A stretch of DNA of 64,000 nucleotides from UBA4742 sp963785815 (GCA_963785815.1 CAWAWN010000001.1:744001-808000), one strand, 5' to 3'; shown: positions 7,465 to 16,400, numbered from the stretch's first letter. A program made the numbers and translations. The notes: generated by a model not told the origin, from the letters alone.

Positions 7465-8436
7465 ATGAAGGCCGCCGTGTACGACCACCCCGGACCGCCC
7501 GACGTCCTCCACCTGGCCGACGTGCCCGACCCCGAACCTGGCCCGGGCGACGTCCTGGTCGAGGTGGCCGCCATCAGCATCGAGGGCGGCGACACCCTGG
7601 CTCGGGGCGACACCACCGCGCCCGACATCGGCCCGCGCATCGTCGGGTACCAGTCGGCGGGCACGGTGGTGGCCGTGGGCGCCGACGTCACCCGCTACGC
7701 CGAGGGCGACCAGGTGGTGACGGTCGGGCTCGACGGTTCCCATGCGGCCCTGCGGGCCGTCCCCGAAGGGTTCTGCTGGTCGGTGCCGGCCGGGTTGTCC
7801 GTGGAGGAGGCGGCCTGTGTGCCCGTCCCCTTCGGCACGGCGTCGGACTGCCTGTTCGAGTTCGGGCGCCTCCAGGCCGGCGAGACCGTGCTCATCCACG
7901 CCGGCGCCAGTGGGGTGGGCATCGCCGCCATCCAGCTGGCGGCCGCGGCCGGGGCCAGGGTGTTGGCCACCGCGTCGCGCGACGACAAGCTCGAGCGCCT
8001 GGTCGAGCTGGGCCTCGACCACGGCATCAACTACGTGACCACGGCCTTCGCCGACGAGGTCCACCGGCTCACCGACCGGCGCGGGGCCGACGTGATCGTC
8101 GACTCGGTGGGCGGCCGGACCCTCCAGGACAGCCTGGCCGCCCTGGCCTACCGCGGCCGGGTGGTGACCGTGGGCGACGCCGGCCGCCAGACACCTGCCC
8201 CCATCGACATCTCCACCCTCCGGCCCAACAACCAGACGCTGTCGGGCTACTTCCTGGGCGCCGAGCTGTTCCTGGGCACCCGCGCCTACCCGATGATCGC
8301 CGAACTCTTCGACCAGGTGGCCTCGGGTCGGCTGCGGGTGGTCATCGACCGCCGGTACCCGCTGGCCGAGGCGGCGGCCGCCCACGCCTACATCGAGAGC
8401 CGCCAGGCGTTCGGACGGGTGCTGCTGATCCCCTGA
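7465..8436 (+). CDS. Zinc-independent medium-chain dehydrogenase/reductase (quinone oxidoreductase-like)
   Basis: A 323-residue MDR-superfamily NADPH-dependent reductase. The N-terminal GroES-like half runs from MKAAVYDHPG. The Rossmann half begins near residue 125 with VLIHAGASGVGIAAIQLA, the AxxGVG nucleotide signature of quinone reductases, and continues with DVIVDSVGG. It lacks the cysteine cluster of zinc alcohol dehydrogenases. The start at ATG 7465 was preferred over in-frame ATG 7453 because GGGGGA lies 4 nt before it; a TAGGGT box near 7420 could be its promoter. The substrate is unknown. Confidence 0.85.
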   Translation: MKAAVYDHPGPPDVLHLADVPDPEPGPGDVLVEVAAISIEGGDTLARGDTTAPDIGPRIVGYQSAGTVVAVGADVTRYAEGDQVVTVGLDGSHAALRAVPEGFCWSVPAGLSVEEAACVPVPFGTASDCLFEFGRLQAGETVLIHAGASGVGIAAIQLAAAAGARVLATASRDDKLERLVELGLDHGINYVTTAFADEVHRLTDRRGADVIVDSVGGRTLQDSLAALAYRGRVVTVGDAGRQTPAPIDISTLRPNNQTLSGYFLGAELFLGTRAYPMIAELFDQVASGRLRVVIDRRYPLAEAAAAHAYIESRQAFGRVLLIP

Positions 8437-8454
8437 TCGGCTCCGGCTCGGGGT

Positions 8455-9282
8455 TCAGGCGGCGGCGGGCAGGCGATACACCCGCCGGGCGTTGCCGCCC
8501 AGGAACAGGTCGCGGGTCTCGTCGTCCAGGCCGAGGTCGTCGAGGTGCTCGAGCGCCTTGCCGGGGGTGATCATCGGGAAGTTGGAACCGAACAGCACCT
8601 TGGTGCGGCCGTGACCCCGCAGGTAGTCCACCAGCTCGGGCGGGTAGCGACGGGCGGTGTACGCGCTGGTGTCGATGTGCACGTTCGGGTGCTTGGTGGC
8701 CACCGCCACCATCTCGGTGGTCCACGGGTAGCCGATGTGGCCGCAGACGATCACCAGCTCGGGGAAGTCGATGGCCAGCTGGTCGATGTAGGGGATGGGC
8801 CGACCCGTCTCCGAGGGCCGCAGCGGGCCGGTGTGGCCCACCTGGGTGCAGAAGGGCACGCCCAGCTCGGCGCAGGTGGTCAGCAGCGGGTAGAAGCGGC
8901 GGTCGGTTGGCGGCACCTCCCACAACCAGGGCAGCAGGCGCAGGGCCACGAAGCCCAGCTCGGTCACGCACCTGCGCAGCTCGCGCACCGCCTCGACCGG
9001 TTGGCGGATGTCGGCCCCGGCCACGCCGAGCAGGCGCCCGGGGGCGGCGGCGCAGAAGCCGGCCACCTCGTCGTTGCTGATCAGCGGCCCTTCCGGGCCG
9101 TACCAGGCCGTGGTGAGGGCGACCTCGACCCCGGCCGCGTCCAGGGCGGCCACGGTGAACTCGATGGCCAGCGGCTGGTCGTAGCGCGCCGCGCCCGTCC
9201 AGCGCCGCAGGGAGTCGAACATCTCGTGGTTCGAGTGACGCAGCGTCGGATGCTGGATCCAGGCGTCGACGATGCCGGCCAT
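8455..9282 (-). CDS. Amidohydrolase 2 family protein (ACMSD-like TIM barrel)
   Basis: A 275-residue metal-dependent hydrolase or decarboxylase of the PF04909 group. Conserved features are a His near the N-terminus in WIQHPT, His in QVGHTG, His in VCGHIGYPW, and the C-terminal FGSNFPM, where many relatives have GTDYP or GSDYP, so the usual Asp is Asn here. The first HxH motif of many amidohydrolases is reduced to a single His, which suggests mononuclear or altered metal binding. It lies 9 bp behind the VOC gene on the same strand and is probably co-transcribed with it. The substrate is not deducible. Confidence 0.8.
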   Translation of the reverse strand: MAGIVDAWIQHPTLRHSNHEMFDSLRRWTGAARYDQPLAIEFTVAALDAAGVEVALTTAWYGPEGPLISNDEVAGFCAAAPGRLLGVAGADIRQPVEAVRELRRCVTELGFVALRLLPWLWEVPPTDRRFYPLLTTCAELGVPFCTQVGHTGPLRPSETGRPIPYIDQLAIDFPELVIVCGHIGYPWTTEMVAVATKHPNVHIDTSAYTARRYPPELVDYLRGHGRTKVLFGSNFPMITPGKALEHLDDLGLDDETRDLFLGGNARRVYRLPAAA

Positions 9283-9291
9283 GGCGCCGCC

Positions 9292-9681
9292 TCAACCCCC
9301 CTGGACCACGTAGAGCGTGTTCCCATCGGGATCGCGGAAGCTGAACATGGGCGGGACCTGGTCACCCATGCGCATCACCTCGGCGTCCACGTCCACGCCC
9401 TGCGCGCCCAGGTGGGCATGATCGGCATCGGCGTCGGCGGTGTAGAGGCGGATGCCGGTGTCACCGCCGGCCGCGGCGCCCGCGTGGGCGGCCAGCAGGG
9501 CGATGGAGGTGGTCGCCCCCGGCGGGGCCACCTCCAGCCAGCGGCCACCGCCGCCGAAGGGCAGGTCCCGGCGCACTTCGAAGCCGAGCACGCCCTGGTA
9601 GAACCGCAGCGATCGTTCCTGGTCGGTCACGTGGAACCCGACGGTTCCCACGTCGGTGATCTGGGTCTTGCCGTCACCCAT
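9292..9681 (-). CDS. VOC family protein (glyoxalase/bleomycin-resistance fold)
   Basis: A single vicinal-oxygen-chelate domain of 129 residues with the typical pattern VGFHVTDQERSLRFYQGVLGF at the start and FSFRDPDGNTLYVVQ at the end, the paired beta-alpha-beta modules of this fold. Members are lyases, dioxygenases or binding proteins; the metal ligands His17 and the Glu usually found near the C-terminus cannot both be assigned with confidence. It heads a two-gene unit with the amidohydrolase downstream. Confidence 0.8.
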   Translation of the reverse strand: MGDGKTQITDVGTVGFHVTDQERSLRFYQGVLGFEVRRDLPFGGGGRWLEVAPPGATTSIALLAAHAGAAAGGDTGIRLYTADADADHAHLGAQGVDVDAEVMRMGDQVPPMFSFRDPDGNTLYVVQGG

Positions 9682-9822
9682 GGGTCGCTCCGCTCGCTCG
9701 TCGTCTTCGGCGCCCGGGAGGCCGGGGCGGAGCCGACGTTAGTGGGGCGCGCTCGCCGACCAGGTCGAGCCGACGGTGGCGGCGATGCCGGCACCCACCG
9801 GTGTCGACGAGCTGGCCCCGGG

Positions 9823-9910
9823 TGGTGCACCAGCCGGGAATCGAACCCGGACGCCCTTTCGGGCACAGGGACCTAAACCCTGCGCGTCTGCCTGGTTCCG
9901 CCACTGGTGC
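9823..9910 (-). tRNA. tRNA-Leu (anticodon UAG)
   Basis: On the minus strand a 7-bp acceptor stem GCACCAG/CTGGTGC closes the gene. The anticodon stem CAGGG/CCCTG encloses the loop TTTAGGT (anticodon TAG, reading CUA and related codons). A long variable arm, GCCCGAAAGGGC, marks a class II leucine tRNA. The T arm contains GGTTCGATTCC, and the discriminator A is followed by an encoded CCA (9823-9825). Confidence 0.95.
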
Positions 9911-9948
9911 GTGGTGACGTCATGTCTACCCCGCGTCAGGCCTCGACA

Positions 9949-9954
9949 TAGGGT
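9949..9954 (+). promoter_or_regulatory. Leaderless-type -10 box
   Basis: TAGGGT ends 6 nt before the ATG at 9961, the same geometry as upstream of rpe. Confidence 0.5.
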
Positions 9955-9960
9955 CTGACC

Positions 9961-10971
9961 ATGCACGTCGACGAGTTGGCCACCCCGGCGCTGGTCGTCG
10001 ACCTCGACCGCCTCGACGCCAACATCGCCACCATGGCCGGGCGGTGGCCCGGCACCACGCTGCGGCCGCACGTCAAGGCGTTCAAGTCGACCGCCCTGGC
10101 CCGGCGCCTGGCCGACGCCGGCCACCCGGCCTTCTGCTGCGCCACCGTGCGGGAGGTGGAGGGCATGGCCGGGGCGGGCCTGGGCGCAGACCTGCTGCTG
10201 GCCAACGAGGTGCTCGACGCCCGACGCCTGGGCGCCGTGGTCGACCGGGGGGCCCGGGTCACCGTGGCCGTCGACTCCCCCGAGACCATCGCCGCGGCCA
10301 CCGCCGGCGGGGTGGCCGAGGTGCTCATCGACGTGAACGTGGGGCTCCCCCGGTGCGGGTGCCCGCCCGACCAGGCCGGCCGGCTGGCCGAGCTGGCGGC
10401 GGCACAGGGCCTGAGCGTCCGGGGCGTGATGGGCTACGAGGGCCACCTGGTCGGCCTGCCCGACCGCACGGCCCGCCAGACGGGGGTGGCCGAGTCGATG
10501 GCCCTGCTGGTCGAGGCCCACGCGGCCGTGGGGGGCGACGTCGTGTCGGGCGGAGGGACCGGCACCTGGGACCTCAACACCTGGGTCACCGAGCTCCAGG
10601 CCGGCTCCTACCTGCTGATGGACACCGCCTACGGCACCCTGGACCTGCCCTTCCAGCCGGCGCTGTCGCTGGCCGGCACCGTCATCTCGGTGAACCCCGG
10701 GGCCGGCTACGCGGTGGCCGACGTGGGCCTGAAGGCGCTGGGCATGGACCACGGCAACCCCACCGTGGTCGATCCGCCCGACGCCAAGCTGTGGTTCTGC
10801 TCCGACGAGCACCTGACCTTCGGGCGCCGGGGGGCGACCTCCGCCGTGGGCGATCGCATCTGGGTGCATCCCGGCCACGTCGATCCGACGGTGGCCTACC
10901 ACGAGCACTTCGTGGTCGTGCAGGGCGACGAGGTGCTGGACACCTGGGCCGTCGACCTCCGCAACTGGTAG
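9961..10971 (+). CDS. PLP-dependent alanine-racemase-fold enzyme, D-threonine aldolase/D-serine dehydratase (DSD1) type
   Basis: A 336-residue fold-III PLP enzyme. The N-terminal barrel starts with the characteristic LATPALVVDLDRLDANI, and the PLP lysine is Lys39 in RPHVKAFKS. The C-terminal beta domain ends in VHPGHVDPTVAYHEHF, which supplies the His-x-Asp (HVD) metal site of D-threonine aldolases; DSD1 D-serine dehydratases usually have His-x-Cys. The His-x-Asp version favours an aldolase acting on beta-hydroxy-D-amino acids, but the family name is safer than a specific substrate. Convergent with rdgB, with a long palindrome between them. Confidence 0.8.
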   Translation: MHVDELATPALVVDLDRLDANIATMAGRWPGTTLRPHVKAFKSTALARRLADAGHPAFCCATVREVEGMAGAGLGADLLLANEVLDARRLGAVVDRGARVTVAVDSPETIAAATAGGVAEVLIDVNVGLPRCGCPPDQAGRLAELAAAQGLSVRGVMGYEGHLVGLPDRTARQTGVAESMALLVEAHAAVGGDVVSGGGTGTWDLNTWVTELQAGSYLLMDTAYGTLDLPFQPALSLAGTVISVNPGAGYAVADVGLKALGMDHGNPTVVDPPDAKLWFCSDEHLTFGRRGATSAVGDRIWVHPGHVDPTVAYHEHFVVVQGDEVLDTWAVDLRNW

Positions 10972-10993
10972 CCCGAGGTCCCACCACCCTGGC

Positions 10994-11039
10994 TCTGGCG
11001 TTGATTCGCACCCCCGCGGGGGTGCGAATCAACGCCAGA
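10994..11039. terminator. Perfect 46-bp palindrome between convergent genes (bidirectional terminator or palindromic element)
   Basis: TCTGGCGTTGATTCGCAC followed by CCCCCGCGGGGG and the exact complement: 23 bp per arm with no unpaired base. It starts 23 bp after the stop of the lyase gene and 47 bp before the end of rdgB, so both transcripts would read into it. There is no T-tract. Confidence 0.6.
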
Positions 11040-11085
11040 ACCCCCGGGCGCGGGGTCCGAGGGCGCGGGGTCCGAGGGCGCGAGG

Positions 11086-11739
11086 TCAGCGAGGCGGGGT
11101 GGCCAGGGCGGTGGCAAGGGCGGTGGCGAGGGCGCGGAAGGCCCGGCCGCGGTGGCTCACGGCGTGCTTCTCCTCGCTGGTCATCTCGGCGAAGGTCCGC
11201 CGGCCGGGGGTGCCGTCGGGGTCGTCGGGGACGAACACGGGGTCATAGCCGAAGCCGTGGCTTCCCCGGGGGGCCTCGGCGATGGAGCCGGACACCGCGC
11301 CCTCGACGGCCAGCTCACGCCCGTCGGGCCAGCGCACCAGCGCCACCGTCCGGAAGCGTGCGGCGCGGGCCCCAGGGGTCCGGGCGCCCACCCGATCCAG
11401 CTCGGCCAGCAGCTTGGCCACGTTGTCGGCGTAGGTCGCCCCCTCGCCGCTGTAGCGGGCCGAGTAGACCCCCGGTGCCCCGTCGAGCGCCGCCACCTCC
11501 AGTCCGGTGTCGTCGGCCACCGCGGGCTCCCCCGTCGCCTCGGCGATGGCCACCGCCTTGAGCCGGGCGTTGCCCTCGAGCGTGTCCGCGTCCTCGACCA
11601 CGTCGGCCACGTCGGACGGACGCGCCTGCAGCTCGACCGCCGCGCCCAGCACGGCCGCGATCTCCGCCACCTTGTCGGGGTTGGCCGACGCCACCACCAG
11701 CCGGGCGAGCGGCGTGGCCGGCTCCTCGGTGGCGCTCAC
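11086..11739 (-). CDS. rdgB: XTP/dITP diphosphatase (RdgB/HAM1)
   Basis: House-cleaning enzyme that hydrolyses dITP and XTP to monophosphates, keeping deaminated purines out of DNA. At 217 residues it is full length. It shows the substrate loop ASANPDKV near the N-terminus, ADDTGLEV with its metal-binding acids, and GFGYDPVF; the C-terminal SHRGRA is also typical. The final stretch (ALATALATALATPPR) is a low-complexity extension. The ATG overlaps the stop of rph by 4 bases. It is the last gene of the murI - hydrolase - rph - rdgB unit, an order shared with Mycobacterium. Confidence 0.93.
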   Translation of the reverse strand: MSATEEPATPLARLVVASANPDKVAEIAAVLGAAVELQARPSDVADVVEDADTLEGNARLKAVAIAEATGEPAVADDTGLEVAALDGAPGVYSARYSGEGATYADNVAKLLAELDRVGARTPGARAARFRTVALVRWPDGRELAVEGAVSGSIAEAPRGSHGFGYDPVFVPDDPDGTPGRRTFAEMTSEEKHAVSHRGRAFRALATALATALATPPR

Positions 11740-12473
11740 CCAGGCCGGGGAGCGGGCGGCTCGGCCAGCAGCTGGGCCCCCAGTTCGATGATCCCGTTCA
11801 CCCCGACCTCGGCCAGGCGCAACAGCTCGTCGAGCTCATCGCGGCTGAAGGCCATGCCCTCGGCCGTGCCCTGCACCTCGATGAACCGGCCGGACTGGGT
11901 CATCACCACGTTCATGTCCACCTCGGCGTTGGAGTCCTCGACGTACGGCAGGTCGAGGACGGGGACGCCACCCACGATGCCCACCGACACCGCGGCGCAG
12001 GCCTCGGTCAACGGGTGCTGGGCGATGGCCCCGGCCTGCACCTGGCGGGTGAGGGCGTCGTGGAGGGCCAGGTAGCCCCCGTTGATGGAGGCGGTGCGGG
12101 TGCCCCCGTCGGCCTGGAGGACGTCGCAGTCCACGATCACCTGGCGCTCGCCGAGCAGCACCATGTCGCACACGGCCCGCAGCGAGCGCCCGATCAGGCG
12201 CTGGATCTCGTGGGTGCGTCCCCCGGGGCTGCCCTTGGACACCTCGCGGCGGATGCGCTCGCCCGACGAGCCGGGCAGCATGGCGTACTCGGCGGTCACC
12301 CAACCCTTGCCCGACCCCCGCATCCAACGGGGCACGTCGTCATCGATGGTGGCCGTGCACAGTACCATCGTGTTCCCGGCGGTCACGAGCACCGATCCCG
12401 CGGTCTGGGTCGTGAAGTCGCGCTGGAAGCTGATGGGCCGCAGCTCGTCGTCCTGGCGACCATCCGGCCTCAT
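11736..12473 (-). CDS. rph: Ribonuclease PH
   Basis: Phosphate-dependent 3'-5' exoribonuclease that trims tRNA 3' ends. The 245-residue frame begins MRPDGRQDDELRPISFQRDF, the expected N-terminus, and carries EYAMLPGSS, GRSLRAVCD, VDCDVLQADGGTRTASI and DLPYVEDSNAEVDMNVV in the usual order. The C-terminus ends in a proline-rich tail. It is coupled to rdgB by a 4-base overlap and follows the metallo-hydrolase gene at 40 bp. Confidence 0.95.
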   Translation of the reverse strand: MRPDGRQDDELRPISFQRDFTTQTAGSVLVTAGNTMVLCTATIDDDVPRWMRGSGKGWVTAEYAMLPGSSGERIRREVSKGSPGGRTHEIQRLIGRSLRAVCDMVLLGERQVIVDCDVLQADGGTRTASINGGYLALHDALTRQVQAGAIAQHPLTEACAAVSVGIVGGVPVLDLPYVEDSNAEVDMNVVMTQSGRFIEVQGTAEGMAFSRDELDELLRLAEVGVNGIIELGAQLLAEPPAPRPG

Positions 12474-12513
12474 CGGGCCGGGCCTCGGGTGGTCGTGGCT
12501 CGGGGGCAGTGGC

Positions 12514-13305
12514 TCACAGGGGGGATCTCCCGACGTCGTAGGTCTGGTTGGTCACGGCCAGCTCGACGGGTGCGCCGAACGTGCCGATGGCCTCGGTCCG
12601 ATGCTGCTCGGGATCATCGGTGGGCCACAGGTGGGTGAGCACCAATCGTCGCGCACCCACCGACCGGGCCAGGACGCCCGCCTGACGACCGCTCAGGTGC
12701 AGCACCCCCTGCCCCTCGCGGTCGGCCAGGTGGGTGGACTCGCACAGCAACAGGTCGATGGTGCGGTCGGCCTCGGCGCGCCCGGCGAACACCGGCGACG
12801 CCGTGGTCAGGGCGGTGATGGGCCAGCCCGGACCGGTGTCGGCCGAGTACACCAGCAGCTCGCCGGCCGGGCCGTCCACCCGCACCGCGAAGCAGGGCAC
12901 GTAGTGCTCGGTGGGCCCGAACGTGAAGCACAGGCCCCCCACCACCAGCAGCGATCCGGACCCGATGTCGCGCCAGTCCAGCGTCGGGCCCAACCCCCCG
13001 GTCAGCTCCTCCGCCAGCCGGCGCCCCTCGGGTGTGCCCCACACCTGGAGCCCCTCCCGGTCGGAGCCGTACTTGACGGCGGTGTGCAGGCCGGCCAGAT
13101 CGGTCCAGTGGTCCGGGTGGCGGTGGGTCAGGACGACGGCGTCGAGGGCCTCGAGGGGCACGTGGACCTGCAGGTTGGCCAGGGTGCCGGGTCCCAGGTC
13201 GACGACCACGGTGGCCCCGCCGCCCCGGATCAGGTAGCCGCTGGCCGCGTCGCCCGGTCCCGGGTAGCTGCCCGAGCACCCGAGCACGGTCACCCCGAGG
13301 CTCAT
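12514..13305 (-). CDS. MBL-fold metallo-hydrolase, Rv1339-like (candidate cyclic-nucleotide phosphodiesterase)
   Basis: A 263-residue metallo-beta-lactamase-fold protein with the HxHxDH motif at His61, His63, Asp65, His66 (LTHRHPDHWTDL), later acids in SADTGP, and a C-terminal His in VLTHLWP. Its place between murI and rph is that of Mycobacterium tuberculosis Rv1339, reported as an atypical class II-like cAMP phosphodiesterase; RNase Z-like proteins share the fold. Function by synteny is inference. The ATG at 13305 overlaps the murI stop by 4 bases, so the two are translationally coupled. Confidence 0.8.
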   Translation of the reverse strand: MSLGVTVLGCSGSYPGPGDAASGYLIRGGGATVVVDLGPGTLANLQVHVPLEALDAVVLTHRHPDHWTDLAGLHTAVKYGSDREGLQVWGTPEGRRLAEELTGGLGPTLDWRDIGSGSLLVVGGLCFTFGPTEHYVPCFAVRVDGPAGELLVYSADTGPGWPITALTTASPVFAGRAEADRTIDLLLCESTHLADREGQGVLHLSGRQAGVLARSVGARRLVLTHLWPTDDPEQHRTEAIGTFGAPVELAVTNQTYDVGRSPL

Positions 13306-14141
13306 GGCCAGACCAGGGCCTCGGCCTGGTCGAGCTCGGGGCCGAGCAGGCGCGAGCCAAGGGACTCGAACGAGCCCAGGTCGCCGGAGGAGAACCACCG
13401 GTGGCGCAGCTCGCCGCCCTGGCCGGGCGCCGGCAGGTCGCCGGCCACCGACACAGCCTCGCCGGCAGGCGGCGACTCGTCGAGGGCGGCGGCCAGGGCG
13501 AACGCCGTCTCGTCGGCCGAGGACACCAGCACCACGTCGCGGCCCATGACATCCGCGATGGTGCGGGCCAGGTAGGGGTAGTGGGTGCAGCCCAGCAGGA
13601 GCGTGTCGACGCCGGCGTCCTGCATGGGGGCCAGCAGCCGCTCGGCCAGCACGTGCACCTGATCGCCGTCCAGGTCGCCGCGCTCAACGAACTCGACGAA
13701 GCCCGGGCAGGCCGCGCAGGTGAGCTTGACCTCGTCGGTCATGTCCGCCACCACGCGTTGGTAGGCGCCCGACGAGATCGTCCCCACCGTGCCGATCACG
13801 CCCACGTGACCGCTGCGGGTGGCCGACAGCATGGCCCGCACCCCGGGATCGATGACCCCGACGACCGGCACCCCGAGCTGGGCCGCCAGCTCGTCCAGCG
13901 CGGCCGCGGCAGCCGTGTTGCACGCCACCACCAGCACCTTGACGTCATGGGTGCGCACCAGCCACGAGCCGATCTGGAGGGCGTAGTCGCGCACCTCGTG
14001 GCGGGGACGGGGCCCATAGGGGTACCGGGCGGTGTCGCCCACGTACACCAGCGCCTCACGGGGCAGCAGGTCGATCACGGCCCGGGCTACGGTGAGGCCG
14101 CCGAAGCCGCTGTCGAACATGCCGATGGGACGGGGGTCCAT
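13302..14141 (-). CDS. murI: Glutamate racemase
   Basis: Makes D-glutamate for peptidoglycan. At 279 residues it is full length, with both catalytic cysteines: Cys74 in VVACNTA and Cys185 in LLGCTHYP, plus Asp10-Ser11 in FDSGFGGL and the PYGPRP loop. The start ATG has a TAGCCT -10 box ending 7 nt upstream (14149-14154), so this is probably the leaderless first gene of the murI - hydrolase - rph - rdgB operon. The preceding 97 bp to cysM contain nothing else recognisable. Confidence 0.95.
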   Translation of the reverse strand: MDPRPIGMFDSGFGGLTVARAVIDLLPREALVYVGDTARYPYGPRPRHEVRDYALQIGSWLVRTHDVKVLVVACNTAAAAALDELAAQLGVPVVGVIDPGVRAMLSATRSGHVGVIGTVGTISSGAYQRVVADMTDEVKLTCAACPGFVEFVERGDLDGDQVHVLAERLLAPMQDAGVDTLLLGCTHYPYLARTIADVMGRDVVLVSSADETAFALAAALDESPPAGEAVSVAGDLPAPGQGGELRHRWFSSGDLGSFESLGSRLLGPELDQAEALVWP

Positions 14142-14238
14142 CCCGCTCAGGCTAGAGCGATGCCGCCGCCGCCCGTGGGAGCCGGGTCGTCAGCGTCACC
14201 AGCTGTCGCCCCGCCACCGCCGCACCACAGCCTGACCA

Positions 14239-15186
14239 CTAGAAGTAGATGATCTGTTCGGCCCGCGCCACGACGTCGTCGATGTCGTCGGTCCAGGCGC
14301 CGGTGGACAGGTACTTCCAGCCGTAGTCGGCCACGATGAACACGATGGTGCCGGACTCGATCTCGCCGGCCACCCGCACGCACCCGGCCATGGCCGCGCC
14401 GGCCGAGATGCCGGCGAACACCCCAACGGTCGAGAGCTGACGGGTCCACTCGATGGACTCGCGGGGGCGCACCACCCGCTTGCGGTCGAGCAGCTCAGGA
14501 CCGCCCCACTTCTCGTAGACCGGCGGGATGTAGCCCTCGTCCAGGTTGCGCAGGCCCTCGACCTTCTCCCCCAGGGGCGGCTCGATGGCCACCACCTGCA
14601 CCGCCGGGTTCTGCTCCTTGAGGTAGGTCCCCACCCCCATCAGGGTGCCGCTGGTGCCCAGACCGGCCACGAAGTGGGTGATCTCGGGGCAGTCGCGCCA
14701 GATCTCCGGCCCGGTGGTGCGGTAGTGGGCCCGGGGGTTGGCCTCGTTGGCGTACTGGTACAGGAAGGCCCAGTCGGGGTGCTCGGCGGCCAGGGCCTGG
14801 GCCATGCGCACCGCCCCGTTGGAGCCCTCGGCCCCTGGCGAGGAGATGATCTCGGCGCCCCACACCTCGAGCAGCTGGCGCCGCTCGATCGACACGTTCT
14901 CGGGCAGCACGATCTTGATGGGGTAGCCCTTGATGTGGGCGATCATGGCCATGGCGATGCCGGTGTTGCCCGACGACGGCTCGATCAGCGTCTTGCCCGG
15001 GGTGAGCGTGCCGTCCGCCTCGGCCTCGGTGATCATCTGCAGGGCGATGCGGTCCTTGACCGAACCCGCCGGGTTCTGGCCCTCCATCTTGGCCAGGATG
15101 CGCACCTGCGGGTTGGGGCTGAGCGAGCTCACGTCCACCATCGGCGTGTTGCCGATCAGGTCCAGCACGGACGAGGCGACGGGCAT
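14239..15186 (-). CDS. cysM: O-phosphoserine-type cysteine synthase (CysM-like)
   Basis: PLP-dependent enzyme forming cysteine; 315 residues. The PLP lysine is Lys44 in AGSVKDR and the substrate loop is EPSSGNTGIA. Two features point to the mycobacterial CysM subtype, which uses O-phosphoserine and sulfide carried on the protein CysO: Arg213 in GLRNLDEG, matching the phosphoserine-selecting Arg220 of M. tuberculosis CysM, and the C-terminal GWKYLSTGA. The neighbouring murI is conserved as well. CysO, next to cysM in Mycobacterium, is not seen here, although a Mec-like peptidase gene lies at 24046. A TAGAAT box about 45 nt upstream suggests a leadered transcript. Confidence 0.88.
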   Translation of the reverse strand: MPVASSVLDLIGNTPMVDVSSLSPNPQVRILAKMEGQNPAGSVKDRIALQMITEAEADGTLTPGKTLIEPSSGNTGIAMAMIAHIKGYPIKIVLPENVSIERRQLLEVWGAEIISSPGAEGSNGAVRMAQALAAEHPDWAFLYQYANEANPRAHYRTTGPEIWRDCPEITHFVAGLGTSGTLMGVGTYLKEQNPAVQVVAIEPPLGEKVEGLRNLDEGYIPPVYEKWGGPELLDRKRVVRPRESIEWTRQLSTVGVFAGISAGAAMAGCVRVAGEIESGTIVFIVADYGWKYLSTGAWTDDIDDVVARAEQIIYF

Positions 15187-15230
15187 CGGTCAGGGCTCCG
15201 CGGGGATTGTTGAGTAGAGCGCTCAGGATT

Positions 15231-16400
15231 CTAGCCGTCGGTGGCGTCGTCCACGACCTGCCGGTAGAAGGCTTCCTGACGACCTGCCAGCTCCGCCCAG
15301 CGGTAGCGCTGGGCCTGGCGGACCCCGGCCGCAGCCAGGGCGGACCGGCGATCGGGGTCGTCGCGCAGCGCGGCCAGGGCTCCGTGCAGCTCACCGACAT
15401 CGCCGGGCTCGACGAGCCAGGCGGCCTGGCCCACCACCTCGGGGAGCGCACCGCTGCGCGAGCAGACCACGGCCACTCCGGACGCCATGGCCTCCACGGC
15501 CACCCGTCCGAACTGCTCGACCCAGCCGGGCGTCTCGAGCGACGGCACCACCACCACGTCGTAGCGCCGGTAGATCTCCGGCAGGTCCTCGGGATCGGCG
15601 TAGCCGGCCAGGGCCACCCGGGCGCCCAGCCCCTCGCGCGCCACCTGGCGCTCGAGGCCGGCCCGGGACGGCCCGTCGCCCACGATCTCGAGAACCACGC
15701 CGGGCGTCCGGGCCACCGCCGCCACCAGGACCTCGACGCCCTTGTGGGGCTCGAGCCGGCCCAGGTAGCCGACGCGCAGGCTCCCCGGACCATCCGGGTC
15801 GAGGCCGCCGTCGACGGCGGGGACGGTGCCGCACCCCGCCGGGGCGAAGCGCTCGACGTCCACGCCCAGGCCGAGGTCCACCAGGCGACCGGCGAAGCCC
15901 TTGTCACGCAGGATCTGCCCGGCCTGGGCGTTGCACGTGTGCACCCCGGCGGCCCGGCGCAGGGTGGCCCGCTCGATCCACCGGAACGGGACGGGGAACC
16001 GCTTGGGCAGGTTCTGGGCGGCGTAGAGGCACACCGGCGCCCTCACCCCCGCCAGCCGGGCCAGGACCATGACCTCCGCCGCGGCCAGGCTGGCCGGCTC
16101 CTCGTGCACGTCGACCACGTCGAGGGGCCGGGCCCGCAGGGCGCGCCACAGGGGGCGGGGGTCGTAGACGAAGCGGTAGGGATGGCGGCCCACGGTCGCC
16201 GCGGCGGTGACGAAGCCGTCCTCGCCCGCAACCAGATCGACGTCTCGGCCCCCCTCGTTCCAGCGACGGGCGCTGACCAGGGCCACGGCCGCGCCCGAGG
16301 CCCGCAGGGCCCGGTCCCGGCAGCGCCACTCCCCCACCACCCCGGCGTGGTACACCCGCAGCACGGCGAGCCCGGGGCGGGGATCCGACGCCAGGCTCAC
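15231..16400 (-). CDS. GT4 family glycosyltransferase
   Basis: A GT-B fold retaining glycosyltransferase of 389 residues. The N-terminal half (CLYAAQNLPKRFP, GVHTCNAQAG) should bind the acceptor. The C-terminal half begins at LRVGYLGRLEPHKG and ends in the nucleotide-sugar EX7E-like motif ETPGWVEQFGRVAVEAMASG, with the first Glu and the later Glu eight residues apart after a small insertion. The GTG start at 16400 overlaps the polymerase stop by 4 bases, so the pair acts together, presumably building the exopolysaccharide repeat. The donor sugar cannot be read from sequence. Confidence 0.88.
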   Translation of the reverse strand: MSLASDPRPGLAVLRVYHAGVVGEWRCRDRALRASGAAVALVSARRWNEGGRDVDLVAGEDGFVTAAATVGRHPYRFVYDPRPLWRALRARPLDVVDVHEEPASLAAAEVMVLARLAGVRAPVCLYAAQNLPKRFPVPFRWIERATLRRAAGVHTCNAQAGQILRDKGFAGRLVDLGLGVDVERFAPAGCGTVPAVDGGLDPDGPGSLRVGYLGRLEPHKGVEVLVAAVARTPGVVLEIVGDGPSRAGLERQVAREGLGARVALAGYADPEDLPEIYRRYDVVVVPSLETPGWVEQFGRVAVEAMASGVAVVCSRSGALPEVVGQAAWLVEPGDVGELHGALAALRDDPDRRSALAAAGVRQAQRYRWAELAGRQEAFYRQVVDDATDG

